Source of the DNA: Marinosulfonomonas sp.
Lineage (GTDB): Bacteria > Pseudomonadota > Alphaproteobacteria > Rhodobacterales > Rhodobacteraceae
Direction of reading: 5' to 3'
DNA length: 14,355 nucleotides
Assembly: GCA_026989405.1 (NCBI GenBank)
Contig: JALSJL010000326.1
Location: forward strand, 1 to 14,355
Both the position numbers and the translations under genes were made by a program. Every line of letters begins with the position of its first letter. Positions within the stretch are counted from its first letter, which is position 1. Below, piece by piece: positions 6,799 through 13,780 of the stretch. Under the pieces are notes generated by a model, which worked only from the letters and a program-made list of their open reading frames with translations, searched no databases and was not told where the DNA came from.

Positions 6799-6848
6799 GT
6801 GCAACATTTAGTGCAACGGTTTGTGCAACATGCCTGAAACCGTTGCAC
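6799..6848. repeat. Right iteron group: three 12-base forward units and one reverse heptamer
   Basis: GTGCAACATTTA (6799-6810), GTGCAACGGTTT (6811-6822) and GTGCAACATGCC (6823-6834) form a 12-base-period tandem. CGTTGCAC at 6841-6848 closes the array in reverse. This is the mirror image of the left group. Confidence 0.75.
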
Positions 6849-6919
6849 CGTTTGCCTCTGTCTGTGCCCTCAATTCCACCTAACCCTTTGAAAACAATTG
6901 TTTATAGGGGGAATATGGC

Positions 6920-7591
6920 ATGAAACAATCCAAGTTTCAGGAACAAGCCGCTGTTGCAGCTGAACGGATTGATCAGGCGCGCGCACTTGGCGAGCAGTTG
7001 ACGTTCCTTCCCGATACCGATGGTGAAGGCGGGCAGATGGTGCCGGCAGAGCCACGCGCACCAGGAAGACCGAAGGGGTCGAAGAACAAAACCGATGCGA
7101 AGCTGCGCGAGATGCTGGCGGCCAAGGGATTTCGGATGCCTGAAGATGTGCTGGCAGAGATCGCCGGTCTCTCCAGTCGCGAGGATGTACTGGTCACAGC
7201 CATGGCCCGCGCCGAACGCGTGCTTGCCTGGGCAACGGATGGTGCGGCGCAGGTGGGCAAGAAGAATGCGAAAACGGACTGGAAAGCGTCCGGCACGGTT
7301 CGGCTGTCGACGTTTGTCGAGATCTACAAGTCACAGATCAAGGCGCTGGAGGCGTTATTGCCCTACGGTTTGGGCAAGGTGACGCCTGACACCACGACCA
7401 ACATCCAATCGACCACGATCGTCATGCCCGGATCGGGCGCGCCGGTTGTGCCTGGTGACAGCGCCAAGGTCGTGAACGGATCGTCGAATGCGGAATTCGC
7501 ACCGCCACCGATGCCGGAAAATATGCAGCAAAAACAAGGCGTTAAAAATTCTGATACCATCCAGTCGGACGGAGGTAGTCGGACGGAATGA
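6920..7591 (+). CDS. AT-hook-containing protein, probable terminase small subunit
   Basis: A 223-residue protein. ATG 6920 has GGGGG at 6907-6911 eight bases upstream; the ATG at 6915 hits a stop after one further codon. Residues 1-45 are helical; an AT-hook-like GRPKGSKNK lies at about residues 49-57. Next comes a helical region (DAKLREMLAAKGFRMPEDVLAEIAGL) and a second helical part ending EIYKSQIKALEALLPYGLGKVTP. The last 70 residues are Pro/Gly/Ser-rich and probably disordered. Proteins with this GRPKGSKNK plus helical layout are often found just before large terminases, as here, and act in DNA recognition for packaging. The assignment rests mostly on position and the AT-hook; a chromosomal-type DNA-binding protein is the alternative. 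Confidence 0.55.
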   Translation: MKQSKFQEQAAVAAERIDQARALGEQLTFLPDTDGEGGQMVPAEPRAPGRPKGSKNKTDAKLREMLAAKGFRMPEDVLAEIAGLSSREDVLVTAMARAERVLAWATDGAAQVGKKNAKTDWKASGTVRLSTFVEIYKSQIKALEALLPYGLGKVTPDTTTNIQSTTIVMPGSGAPVVPGDSAKVVNGSSNAEFAPPPMPENMQQKQGVKNSDTIQSDGGSRTE

Positions 7592-7800
7592 CTAACCCAC
7601 TGAAAAACAACGGTTATTCCCTGCGCGACCAACTGATTAGAAATCAGGCGGTTAGTCGGATCATCACCAGTCCCCAGCCGATCGTGATCACCTCGATCGC
7701 AAACGCGTTGACCAGGGGGGGGGCCTCCCATGCCATAGATCACATGCCCCTCTCACAGAGGCCATCCATGATTTTGGAAACGACCGGAGGTGGCCAATGA
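7588..7800 (+). CDS. Small hypothetical protein, 70 aa, with a nine-G run in the gene
   Basis: ATG 7588 overlaps the previous stop (ATGA) and the TGA at 7798-7800 overlaps the large terminase start (ATGA). The 70-residue product is not recognised: the first 45 residues look protein-like (YSLRDQLIRNQAVSRIITS), the last 25 are less so. A run of nine Gs lies at 7715-7723. A one-base slip back in that run would enter the frame of the large terminase with no stop before its ATG at 7797, so the product could in principle be fused to it. The run is also a classic place for a sequencing error. Overlaps at both ends favour a real coupled gene. Confidence 0.45.
   Translation: MTNPLKNNGYSLRDQLIRNQAVSRIITSPQPIVITSIANALTRGGASHAIDHMPLSQRPSMILETTGGGQ
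7715..7723 (+). other. Nine-G homopolymer
   Basis: Nine consecutive Gs, the longest homopolymer I saw in the window, lie inside a coding frame. They are prone to polymerase or ribosome slippage and to miscalled length. Confidence 0.8.
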
Positions 7801-9533
7801 GCGCGATGGTTGGAATGTCTGGTTGGGGTTGGGGGGTGCGGGCTGCTGCCGATATGGGGTCAGGGGGATCTGTTCAATCTCTTACTGAAGCAGACTATCG
7901 GAATTTTTCCCCCGTTGAGGGTCTGGAAACCGTAACCGGAGAAATTGCGACTGACAAGCCGGATATTGCAGAATTTACGTTTCCGGGTGTCGTGGCCGAA
8001 GCGGCTTACCTCGATGACAGTGCAGTCGTCGGATTTAACGGGCCGGTTGGTTCGGGAAAAACAACGACCCTTTTGAAATCGCGACTGCGACGTGCCGTGC
8101 AAATGCCACGGTCTGTGATTGATGGGAAACGGCGTTACAAGCTGTTGGTGATCCGCGCTACCTATCGCCAGCTGTGGTCAACAACGATCCCCGATTTCTT
8201 GAAGGTTTATCCCAAAGCATTGGGCGAATGGTCTGGCGGTCGCGGTGGTCCGGTTAACTTTGTGATGCATTTTGACGATGCGCACGGCGATATCGAGTTC
8301 GTGGTCGAGTTTATGGCCTTTGGTGATGACATTATCGCGGCGATGCGCGGATATCAGGCTACCGATATCTGGCTGCACGAAATGGATACCAACCCAAAAG
8401 ATGTGCTGTTGAACGGCATTACCCGTATCAAGAGGCATCCGGATCAGGAGCATTTCACCGGATATCCGGCCGAGTACCGGGATTATGGTCAGCTCGTCGG
8501 CGATTTTAACGCTCCGGATGAGGAAAACTGGTGTTTCGAGTTTTTCTATGATGACGAAAAGCGCAAGGCGGCAATAACGGAGATGAACCGTGCGCTGCCC
8601 AAGGGTGCCAATCCGATCAATATCGCGTTCCATCGCCAGCCGGGGTTTGGCGAAACGAGCTGCGAAAATCTGATCAATCTGCCTGCAACCTATTACCAAA
8701 CCCAGATCGCGACCATGAAGCTGGCCGGTCGCGGCGATATGGTTGATCGGCTCGTTTACAACAAAACGGTTTTCCTGAAGGTCGGGGAACCCGTGTTTTC
8801 ACGCGAGTTCAACCGGCGTGTTCACGTGTCGGAAACGACCATCCAGCCAAACCCGTCGATCGGTTTGCGAATTGGGCTGGATCAGGGTTTTTTGGGGGCC
8901 GCGGTGATTGGTCAGTATCTCGGGAATGGCCAGTGGGTGATTTTGGCCACGATGATGTTTCCCAAAGAGCGTTTGCTGGCAAAGGTGTTTGGTGAGCGGT
9001 TACGGGATTTTCTCGATGACCGCTTCCCAGGCATGCAAGTTGAAGGCGCGTGGGGCGACATGGCTGGCGAGCATGGTGCCAGTCAAGCGGCGGATGAAAA
9101 CGCCACATGGAATATGCTGGTTGGCAAAACCGCCGGATTTATCGTCAAGCCACAACGTATTGGATCGAACAGAATTCAACCGCGGCTGGAGGCCGTGCGG
9201 GCGACATTGGAGAATTTGCATAGCGGCGAACCTTGTCTGCTGATCGATCCGGACTGCAGGCCACTGATTGCCGGCTTTGAGGCCCGCTACGTCTGGACTG
9301 ACGAAATCAATCAATCAGGTGACAAGCGCAAAGTGCCCGACAAAACGAAGGTCGAGGCAAACGTGATGGATGGACTGCAATACCTGCTGCTTTCCGAAGT
9401 AAAGCAGGACGGTTCCAGCCCGGTAAGTTTCGGGCGGTCTGCGCCGTCCCGAATGATTGGACACAACGGTGGGCCTGCGATTTCGCGCGGCCTAAAGACC
9501 GGATTTGATGTCCTGAACCCCTACGGAAGGTAG
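7797..9533 (+). CDS. Terminase large subunit (packaging ATPase and nuclease)
   Basis: A 578-residue protein; ATG 7797 has GGAGG at 7786-7790 six bases upstream. The N-terminal 50 residues are Gly/Ser-rich. The ATPase domain has Walker A GPVGSGKTT at 82-90 and a Walker B-like IWLHEMD at 191-197, where E195 would be catalytic. The C-terminal RNase H-like nuclease domain shows D362 (GLRIGLDQG), D421 (AWGDMAGEHG) and D525 (NVMDGLQYLL), matching the three acidic positions expected for metal binding. It pumps DNA into the procapsid through the portal encoded at 10610 and cuts the concatemer. Size, order of motifs and neighbours agree, so this call is firm. ATG 7809 and 7815 are possible later starts. 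Confidence 0.92.
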   Translation: MSAMVGMSGWGWGVRAAADMGSGGSVQSLTEADYRNFSPVEGLETVTGEIATDKPDIAEFTFPGVVAEAAYLDDSAVVGFNGPVGSGKTTTLLKSRLRRAVQMPRSVIDGKRRYKLLVIRATYRQLWSTTIPDFLKVYPKALGEWSGGRGGPVNFVMHFDDAHGDIEFVVEFMAFGDDIIAAMRGYQATDIWLHEMDTNPKDVLLNGITRIKRHPDQEHFTGYPAEYRDYGQLVGDFNAPDEENWCFEFFYDDEKRKAAITEMNRALPKGANPINIAFHRQPGFGETSCENLINLPATYYQTQIATMKLAGRGDMVDRLVYNKTVFLKVGEPVFSREFNRRVHVSETTIQPNPSIGLRIGLDQGFLGAAVIGQYLGNGQWVILATMMFPKERLLAKVFGERLRDFLDDRFPGMQVEGAWGDMAGEHGASQAADENATWNMLVGKTAGFIVKPQRIGSNRIQPRLEAVRATLENLHSGEPCLLIDPDCRPLIAGFEARYVWTDEINQSGDKRKVPDKTKVEANVMDGLQYLLLSEVKQDGSSPVSFGRSAPSRMIGHNGGPAISRGLKTGFDVLNPYGR

Positions 9534-9537
9534 ATCG

Positions 9538-9867
9538 ATGACCAAAGAAACTGATGAAGCCAAAGATGAGGCTGAAAAAAAAGCTGCTGCCGCTGCAAAG
9601 AAAAAAGCTGCTGCCGCTGCAAAAAAGAAGGCAGTTAAGTCGCCAAAGGATTTGCTGACGGTTGCAAAATACATCGACGCGAATGTTGACGGTGATCTTA
9701 TGGCCCTTATCGAGAGACTGAAGAAAAACCAAAAGGCGAAATTCAGCGACAAGCCGCCAGTGCATAGCGTGCAGATCTACGGGATCAAAGCGACCGGGGC
9801 TTCGGGGTTCAGACTTGCGCTGAAAAACTGGTCCAATGCCGCCCGCCGTATCGCAAAGCAGGGGTAA
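9538..9867 (+). CDS. Lys/Ala-repeat small basic protein, 109 aa
   Basis: ATG 9538 follows GGAAGG by 7 bases and lies 4 bases after the terminase stop. Residues 1-35 are acidic then Lys/Ala-rich, with two copies of an 8-residue unit (KKAAAAAK) encoded by a 24-base DNA repeat, resembling histone H1-type tails. The C-terminal 70 residues look folded (LLTVAKYIDANVDGDLMALIERLKKNQ and later VQIYGIKATGASGFRLALKNWSNAARRI). The basic tail suggests nucleic-acid binding or contact with packaged DNA. I do not recognise the C-terminal domain. Its place between terminase and a GNAT-like gene suggests a head or packaging accessory. Confidence 0.6.
   Translation: MTKETDEAKDEAEKKAAAAAKKKAAAAAKKKAVKSPKDLLTVAKYIDANVDGDLMALIERLKKNQKAKFSDKPPVHSVQIYGIKATGASGFRLALKNWSNAARRIAKQG
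9577..9624 (+). repeat. Two tandem 24-base units in the Lys/Ala gene
   Basis: The unit begins AAAAAAGCTGCTGCC and runs 9577-9600, then 9601-9624, differing only in the last base. It encodes the KKAAAAAK repeat and is likely to vary in copy number by slippage. Confidence 0.75.
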
Positions 9868-9870
9868 CCA

Positions 9871-10407
9871 ATGGCCCGCGCCGAAATCGAGGTTCGCAGT
9901 TTTGACGACGATCTTGCGCTTCAGGTGATGCGCAACCTTGACGTCAACGATGCGCTTGAAGTGCATATGATGCGGGGTCGCGCCACCTCGCCGTTGGCCC
10001 TTTGGGCTGACTGGCGGGCGGTTAACGCCTTTCGTGCGGCTTCGATTGTTGCGGTTGCACGGCGTAGAAATCGCTGGGTGCCGTTTGTGGTGCTAGGTGT
10101 TGCTGCGACTGGCGTTCCCCACATCGGCCAAGGTGCAATGCTGGCCTGTAACCACGTGGAATTTCACGATGAGCTGGTGCGGTTCCTGCTGACAGTACGA
10201 CAGGAGCTGCCGGGCTTTGCACTAAATCACAAACTGAACAGGATCGAAGCGCGATGCTGGGCAGACCACCCGAGCGCGGCGAACCTGCTGGAAGCCATAG
10301 GCTTCAAGCATGAAGGCGATCTTGACGGATTTGGGGAGGGCGGCAATGTCCGCCTTCGCCAATTCGCCTGGATCAACCCAAATCCCATCACAGAACCAAA
10401 CGAGTAG
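9871..10407 (+). CDS. GNAT-like N-acetyltransferase-fold protein of the head operon
   Basis: A 178-residue protein; ATG 9871 lies 6 bases after AGGGG. The C-terminal half is typical of GNAT folds: NRIEARCWADHPSAANLLEAIGFKHEGDLDGFG (residues 123-155), which contains the end-of-domain element LLEAIGFKHEG. The N-terminal half (residues 1-95) is more divergent and I see no clear acetyl-CoA pyrophosphate loop of the R/QxxGxG/A kind. Related proteins occur in many podovirus head operons between terminase and portal, in some cases matched to the T7 gp13 internal-protein family. So a structural or assembly role is as likely as true acetyltransferase activity. Confidence 0.65.
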   Translation: MARAEIEVRSFDDDLALQVMRNLDVNDALEVHMMRGRATSPLALWADWRAVNAFRAASIVAVARRRNRWVPFVVLGVAATGVPHIGQGAMLACNHVEFHDELVRFLLTVRQELPGFALNHKLNRIEARCWADHPSAANLLEAIGFKHEGDLDGFGEGGNVRLRQFAWINPNPITEPNE

Positions 10408-10416
10408 GAGAGTAGA

Positions 10417-10608
10417 ATGTGCATTTTCAACAAAAAGCCCGAATTTTCCGCCCCGATCATTCCGGCGGGCAACAATATCAGCGCGCAGCGTCAGGGTGAT
10501 TACGAAGCCCGGTTGCGTCGATCACGTGCCGGGGCCGCAGGTAACATCCTGACATCACCAGTCGGCATTCCTTCGGGTGCGTCCACTACCACATTGGGAG
10601 GCATCTGA
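10417..10608 (+). CDS. Small head-region protein with ILTSP motif, 63 aa
   Basis: ATG 10417 has GGAG at 10407-10410 six bases upstream, right after the GNAT-like stop. The 63-residue product starts MCIFNKKPEFSAP and ends AGNILTSPVGIPSGASTTTLGGI. A C-terminal GxxILTSPLG-like motif followed by a Leu-Gly end is common in very small proteins just before the portal in tailed phages, though their role is not established. It ends one base before the portal ATG at 10610, so the two are likely co-translated. Confidence 0.65.
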   Translation: MCIFNKKPEFSAPIIPAGNNISAQRQGDYEARLRRSRAGAAGNILTSPVGIPSGASTTTLGGI

Positions 10609-10609
10609 T

Positions 10610-12253
10610 ATGAAACACGAGACCATCTTGATCGAAGAGGATCCGCGCGCGGACGAGGCGATCGCGCGTTGGGATGAGCTTAAACGGGATCGTGCGCACT
10701 TCGAGAGTGATTGGGAGGAAATGTCGCGACTTATTCGCCCGCAACGCGGGGGGTTCGTCTCGGCTGATCCCGGCGCTGCGCGCAATGAAAAGGCCCTAAG
10801 TTCAGCGCCCATGATTGCACAGTCCAATTTTGCATCCGGACTTTATGGAACGATGACCAACCCGGCCAACCGCTGGATGTCGGTTGCGGTATCTGATCCG
10901 GAGCTGGCGGAGTTTCATTCGGTGAAACTTTGGCAGAATATTGTGAGCGACCGGATACTGGCGAGCTTCAGGCCGTCTATTTCCTCGTTCTACTCCAGCG
11001 CTATCCAGATGTTCGGGGATTTGTCAACGTTTGGCAATGGCGCGCAATATGACGAGGTTCGGGATGGGGAGGGCAAGATACTCGATGTCACTTTGTCGCT
11101 GGCTGAAGTTGTATACGATATCGACGCTTTCGGGCGCGTTGTCGAAGTTGTCCGAAAATTCAAAATCACGGCCCGTGCAGCTGTAGATATGTTTGGCCTC
11201 GATAACCTGCCCAAGAAAGTTCAGGACATGGCGATCAAGGGGTCGCGCGACAAGCTGGATTTCTTTCACCATGTGCAAAAAAACATGGACTGGCAAAAAG
11301 GGCGTATCGGGCCGGGTGGTAAGCTGTGGGCCTCGCTTTATGTGTGTGCTGAAGGTCGCGCAGTGGTGCGCAACAGTGGCTATGACGAAATGCCGTTCCA
11401 TGCGCCGCGGTGGGAAGTGGATACAGGGCAGATTTATGGTCGTGGCCCCGGATCAACGGCCCTGCCTTCAGCGCGTGTTGTCAATCGAATGGAAGAAACA
11501 AATCTGCGCGCAGCGATGAAAGCTGCCGATCCGACGCTGTTGGCGCCAGACCGCGAAGCAATGCCGATCGACGGCGTCGTGCGACCTGGCGAAGTGCTTT
11601 ATGGCGGAGTGAATTTTCAAGGTCAAAAGATGATCCACTCGCTCGATAATTATGGCGGAACCGGTCTGACGATAGAGATGGCGGATCGGAAAATGGAAGA
11701 TATTCGCGATGCATTCCATTGGTCGTTGATGAACCTGGCGGGGCGTACCGGCATTACCGATCTGGAAGCCCTTGATCGCCAAGAGGCAAATATGCGCCTG
11801 ATGGCACCGCATATGGGCCGCGTCCAGGAGGAATATCTGGCCCCGAAAATCGCGCGCCGGTTTAACCTTTTGTGGCGGGCCGGCCAACTGCCACCACCAC
11901 CACCTGAACTGAAAGAAGGTGTCGGGCTTGAGGCGCGTTACGAAAGTGCGGCCGCCCAAGCCCAGCGATCAGCTGAAGGCGCTTCAGTAATCCGGTTGGT
12001 AAATGATCTAGCGCCTCTTGCGCAGATCAAACCACGCCTGATGGATCGCCTTAGTGCTGATGACCTTGTCGAAACCCTGCACGAGGCGCGCGGTGTTCCG
12101 AGCCGCGTTCTGCTGTCGCGCGAAGCTGCCGACAAAATCGGTGAGCAGCGTGCGCAACAAGAGCAAAACCAACAGGCGATGGAAATGGCGCAAGCTGGTG
12201 GCGGTGTGATGAAGGATATGGCGCAGGCCCAGGCAGCAGGTGCGGTCGCGTGA
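10610..12253 (+). CDS. Portal protein (podoviral head-to-tail connector)
   Basis: A 547-residue protein. I choose ATG 10610, because GGGAGG at 10596-10601 is 8 bases upstream; an earlier in-frame start at 10577 overlaps the previous gene and lacks a site. The N-terminus (ARWDELKRDRAHFESDWEEM, then IRPQRGGF) is the hallmark opening of the phage head-to-tail connecting family (Head-tail_con). Further matches are the GLYGTMTNPANRWM segment, a long central wing, the SLMNLAGRTGITDLEAL region and VQEEYLAPKIARRFNLLWR. The Gln/Ala/Met-rich C-terminus (about 500-547) is typical of these proteins. Twelve copies form the ring through which DNA enters and to which the tail attaches. Confidence 0.9.
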   Translation: MKHETILIEEDPRADEAIARWDELKRDRAHFESDWEEMSRLIRPQRGGFVSADPGAARNEKALSSAPMIAQSNFASGLYGTMTNPANRWMSVAVSDPELAEFHSVKLWQNIVSDRILASFRPSISSFYSSAIQMFGDLSTFGNGAQYDEVRDGEGKILDVTLSLAEVVYDIDAFGRVVEVVRKFKITARAAVDMFGLDNLPKKVQDMAIKGSRDKLDFFHHVQKNMDWQKGRIGPGGKLWASLYVCAEGRAVVRNSGYDEMPFHAPRWEVDTGQIYGRGPGSTALPSARVVNRMEETNLRAAMKAADPTLLAPDREAMPIDGVVRPGEVLYGGVNFQGQKMIHSLDNYGGTGLTIEMADRKMEDIRDAFHWSLMNLAGRTGITDLEALDRQEANMRLMAPHMGRVQEEYLAPKIARRFNLLWRAGQLPPPPPELKEGVGLEARYESAAAQAQRSAEGASVIRLVNDLAPLAQIKPRLMDRLSADDLVETLHEARGVPSRVLLSREAADKIGEQRAQQEQNQQAMEMAQAGGGVMKDMAQAQAAGAVA

Positions 12254-12561
12254 GAGCTTTTGAACGCATAGGTCTAGCTTTCAGGCACGCCAAAGATCCC
12301 GCCAGCAGAAAAGCTGCGCGGCGTCGTGCAGCCCGCTGGGCTATGGCGCAGCAGCGGGATCCGGACCTTGCTGTCGATGTAATTCACATGGGGCGTGTGC
12401 TTGCACTTGCCCCGGTAGATACGGTTGGCCGTTTGGCCGCCAACGATATCCAGCTGGCCTACGAGCAGGGCCGGCGAGATTTGGCCATCGATCTGTTGGC
12501 CATGATGTCAATTAACCAGGCAGAGTTTCTGCAAATGATGGAGAGTGATGATGTTGATTAA
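12250..12561 (+). CDS. Hypothetical protein after the portal, 103 aa
   Basis: The start is GTG 12250, overlapping the portal stop in a GTGA. The first 35 residues are strongly basic (RHAKDPASRKAARRRAARW). The rest is helical (LAANDIQLAYEQGRRDLAIDLLAMM) with an acidic end (MESDDVD). I do not recognise the family. It is coupled to both neighbours by overlaps. A basic N-terminus and acidic C-terminus would suit a small head-assembly accessory, but this is a guess from context. Confidence 0.6.
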   Translation: MRAFERIGLAFRHAKDPASRKAARRRAARWAMAQQRDPDLAVDVIHMGRVLALAPVDTVGRLAANDIQLAYEQGRRDLAIDLLAMMSINQAEFLQMMESDDVD

Positions 12562-13531
12562 GAATATGTGGTTGAAGGAAATCCTGCGCGCGCCAGACGG
12601 TGGCGGCGATGGCGGCGATGGCGGTGGTGATGGCGGCGACGATGCTGCAGCTGCAGCTGCTGCGGCGGCCGCGGCTGGCGGTGACGGTGGTGATGGTGGC
12701 GACGGCAAACAATGGTGGGACGGTGATGCATTCAAGCAGGAAGACCGTGATTTCCTGACCAAGAAAGGCCTGACGATCGAGGATCGCGACGAAGTTTTCC
12801 AAAAAACCCTGAAGGGATGGCAGGGGGCTGAACGCCGTCTTGGCAAGCCTGCGGAAAGCATGATGGATCGCCCGGCTGAAGGGCAGACATCTGCCGAGTT
12901 CATGCGCGCCAATGCCGAGATGTTCGGGCTTCCAGAGGCGGCGGATGGGTACGAGATCGAAAAACCTGAAATGCCGGAAGGCGTGGAGTGGGACAGCGAG
13001 TTCGAAAGCGCTGCGCGCGAAATCGCATTTGAGGAGGGGGTTTCACCAGCTGCATTGAACCGCTTTACAAAAGCTTACGCGGACAAAGTCGGCGGTTTGA
13101 TGACATCGGCCGACAACGATCTGCAGGCATCAAATAAAGAAATGATGTCCTCGCTGGAAACTGACTGGGGTCAGCAGACGGGTGCGAAAATTGCAATGGC
13201 GCAACGGGCCGCGCAGGCGATTGGTGAAAAGGCCGGCCTTGATACTGAAGGTTTGCAGTCGCTTTCCATGGCGATGAAACCCAAAATCGGGGACGCAGGC
13301 ATCATCAAGATGTTTGCGGCGATCGGCGATATGATGGGGGAAGATACGCTGATCGCAAACGCTGGCAGCACAAATCTGGGCAGCACACCGGCTGAAGCCC
13401 GGGCCGAGTTGGCAGCCATGAACGCGCCGGATGGTGCTTTTGGCAAGGCGTCGGCAACTGGCAACAAGGCCGAGATGGCGCGACTGAAACCCCAGCGCGA
13501 CGCACTTTACAAAATTGCAGCCGGCGCCTGA
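12551..13531 (+). CDS. Scaffolding/capsid assembly protein
   Basis: About 326 residues from ATG 12551, which is 7 bases after GGAG; ATG 12548 and GTG 12545 are in-frame alternatives. Residues 17-31 are Gly/Asp repeats, 32-42 are eleven Ala and 43-52 Gly/Asp again, so the N-terminus is a flexible acidic linker. Next comes a conserved-looking block: KGWQGAERRLGKP, then FMRANAEMFGLPEAADGYEIEKP, a layout common in alphaproteobacterial phage scaffolds (short helices, a GKP turn, then GLP..DGYE). The C-terminal half is helical and ends KPQRDALYKIAAGA, a likely capsid-binding helix. It would direct capsid assembly and leave before DNA filling. The capsid gene follows after the two counter-defence genes, so the usual scaffold-capsid pair has been split. 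Confidence 0.75.
   Translation: MLIKNMWLKEILRAPDGGGDGGDGGGDGGDDAAAAAAAAAAAGGDGGDGGDGKQWWDGDAFKQEDRDFLTKKGLTIEDRDEVFQKTLKGWQGAERRLGKPAESMMDRPAEGQTSAEFMRANAEMFGLPEAADGYEIEKPEMPEGVEWDSEFESAAREIAFEEGVSPAALNRFTKAYADKVGGLMTSADNDLQASNKEMMSSLETDWGQQTGAKIAMAQRAAQAIGEKAGLDTEGLQSLSMAMKPKIGDAGIIKMFAAIGDMMGEDTLIANAGSTNLGSTPAEARAELAAMNAPDGAFGKASATGNKAEMARLKPQRDALYKIAAGA
12599..12706 (+). repeat. Low-complexity Gly/Asp and poly-Ala coding tract
   Basis: Repeated GGT/GGC and GAT/GAC codons surround eleven Ala codons, encoding residues 17-52 of the scaffold. Synonymous codons vary, so the peptide rather than the DNA seems to be kept. Confidence 0.7.
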
Positions 13532-13538
13532 TCGCCGG
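13521..13538 (+). other. Hairpin across the scaffold stop codon, weak terminator or attenuator
   Basis: CCGGCG (13521-13526) and CGCCGG (13533-13538) are perfect arms with a 6-base loop that contains the TGA stop. It is followed by TTGTTAG, too short for a strong terminator. It may reduce read-through into the next genes. Confidence 0.4.
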
Positions 13539-13575
13539 TTGTTAGAAATCTAAATTTTGAACTTAGGAGAGAATT

Positions 13576-13776
13576 ATGAGTGATAGTCCAAGCCCAACAC
13601 TGAAGGACTTTAATCCGAGCGGATCCGGTGTCGTTGCTGAAATCAAACAGCGCACCGATGATCTTATGGCGTTTATTGAAGAAAACGTCCCTTCCAACCG
13701 GCATCGTTCCATTGCCCTGACAAATTATGAGCAGGCTGCAATGTGGGGCGTCAAAGCCAATTTCGTAGGAGATTGA
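13576..13776 (+). CDS. Acb2/Tad1-like hairpin-domain protein, probable anti-CBASS/anti-Thoeris sponge
   Basis: A 66-residue protein; ATG 13576 has AGGAGAG at 13565-13571 just upstream. After a short polar head comes FNPSGSG, a first helix (VVAEIKQRTDDLMAFIEENV), a turn (PSNRH) and a second helix (IALTNYEQAAMWGVKANF). This two-helix layout, with EIK in helix one and IA.T..EQAAMW.VKA in helix two, is what I know from the Acb2/Tad1 hairpin family. Characterised members bind and hold cyclic di- and trinucleotides (CBASS) and gcADPR (Thoeris) without cutting them. Which ligand this one binds cannot be told from sequence here. It sits 44 bases after the scaffold stop and 4 bases before the Tad2-like gene. 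An unrelated small helical phage protein is the main alternative. Confidence 0.72.
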   Translation: MSDSPSPTLKDFNPSGSGVVAEIKQRTDDLMAFIEENVPSNRHRSIALTNYEQAAMWGVKANFVGD

Positions 13777-13780
13777 GACC

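Larger units (their letters stand above)
6429..6919. other. 491-base intergenic region, candidate origin of replication (iteron type)
   Basis: No credible gene lies here. The region holds an 11-bp inverted repeat (6503-6539), then 13 copies of heptamer GTGCAAC or its complement between 6576 and 6848, and a 37-base tract (6762-6798) that is 84 percent A+T (31 of 37). Clustered directional repeats beside an AT-rich stretch, directly after primase and helicase genes, is the classical look of an iteron origin. The same repeats could be operators controlling the packaging operon that follows. An open frame across 6435-6923 on the forward strand is an artefact of the repeats, producing VAPNVAPNVAPF. 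Confidence 0.6.

Noticed and set aside
6576..6848. CRISPR array
   Set aside because: Repeat units are only 7-12 bases, in both orientations and with no unique spacers of regular length; this does not fit CRISPR.
6435..6923. 162-codon forward open frame between helicase and small terminase
   Set aside because: It is generated by the repeats (VAPNVAPNVAPF), has no ribosome site of note, and its composition follows the iterons rather than a protein.
9307..9966. 219-codon reverse open frame across terminase end and Lys/Ala gene
   Set aside because: Poly-Phe/Ser stretches are the complement of the Lys/Ala coding repeats. The forward genes have ribosome sites and family features.
10051..10060. 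GTTGCAC copy inside the GNAT-like gene as a further iteron
   Set aside because: It is a single isolated heptamer in coding sequence, as expected by chance, with no neighbours at 8 or 12 bases.
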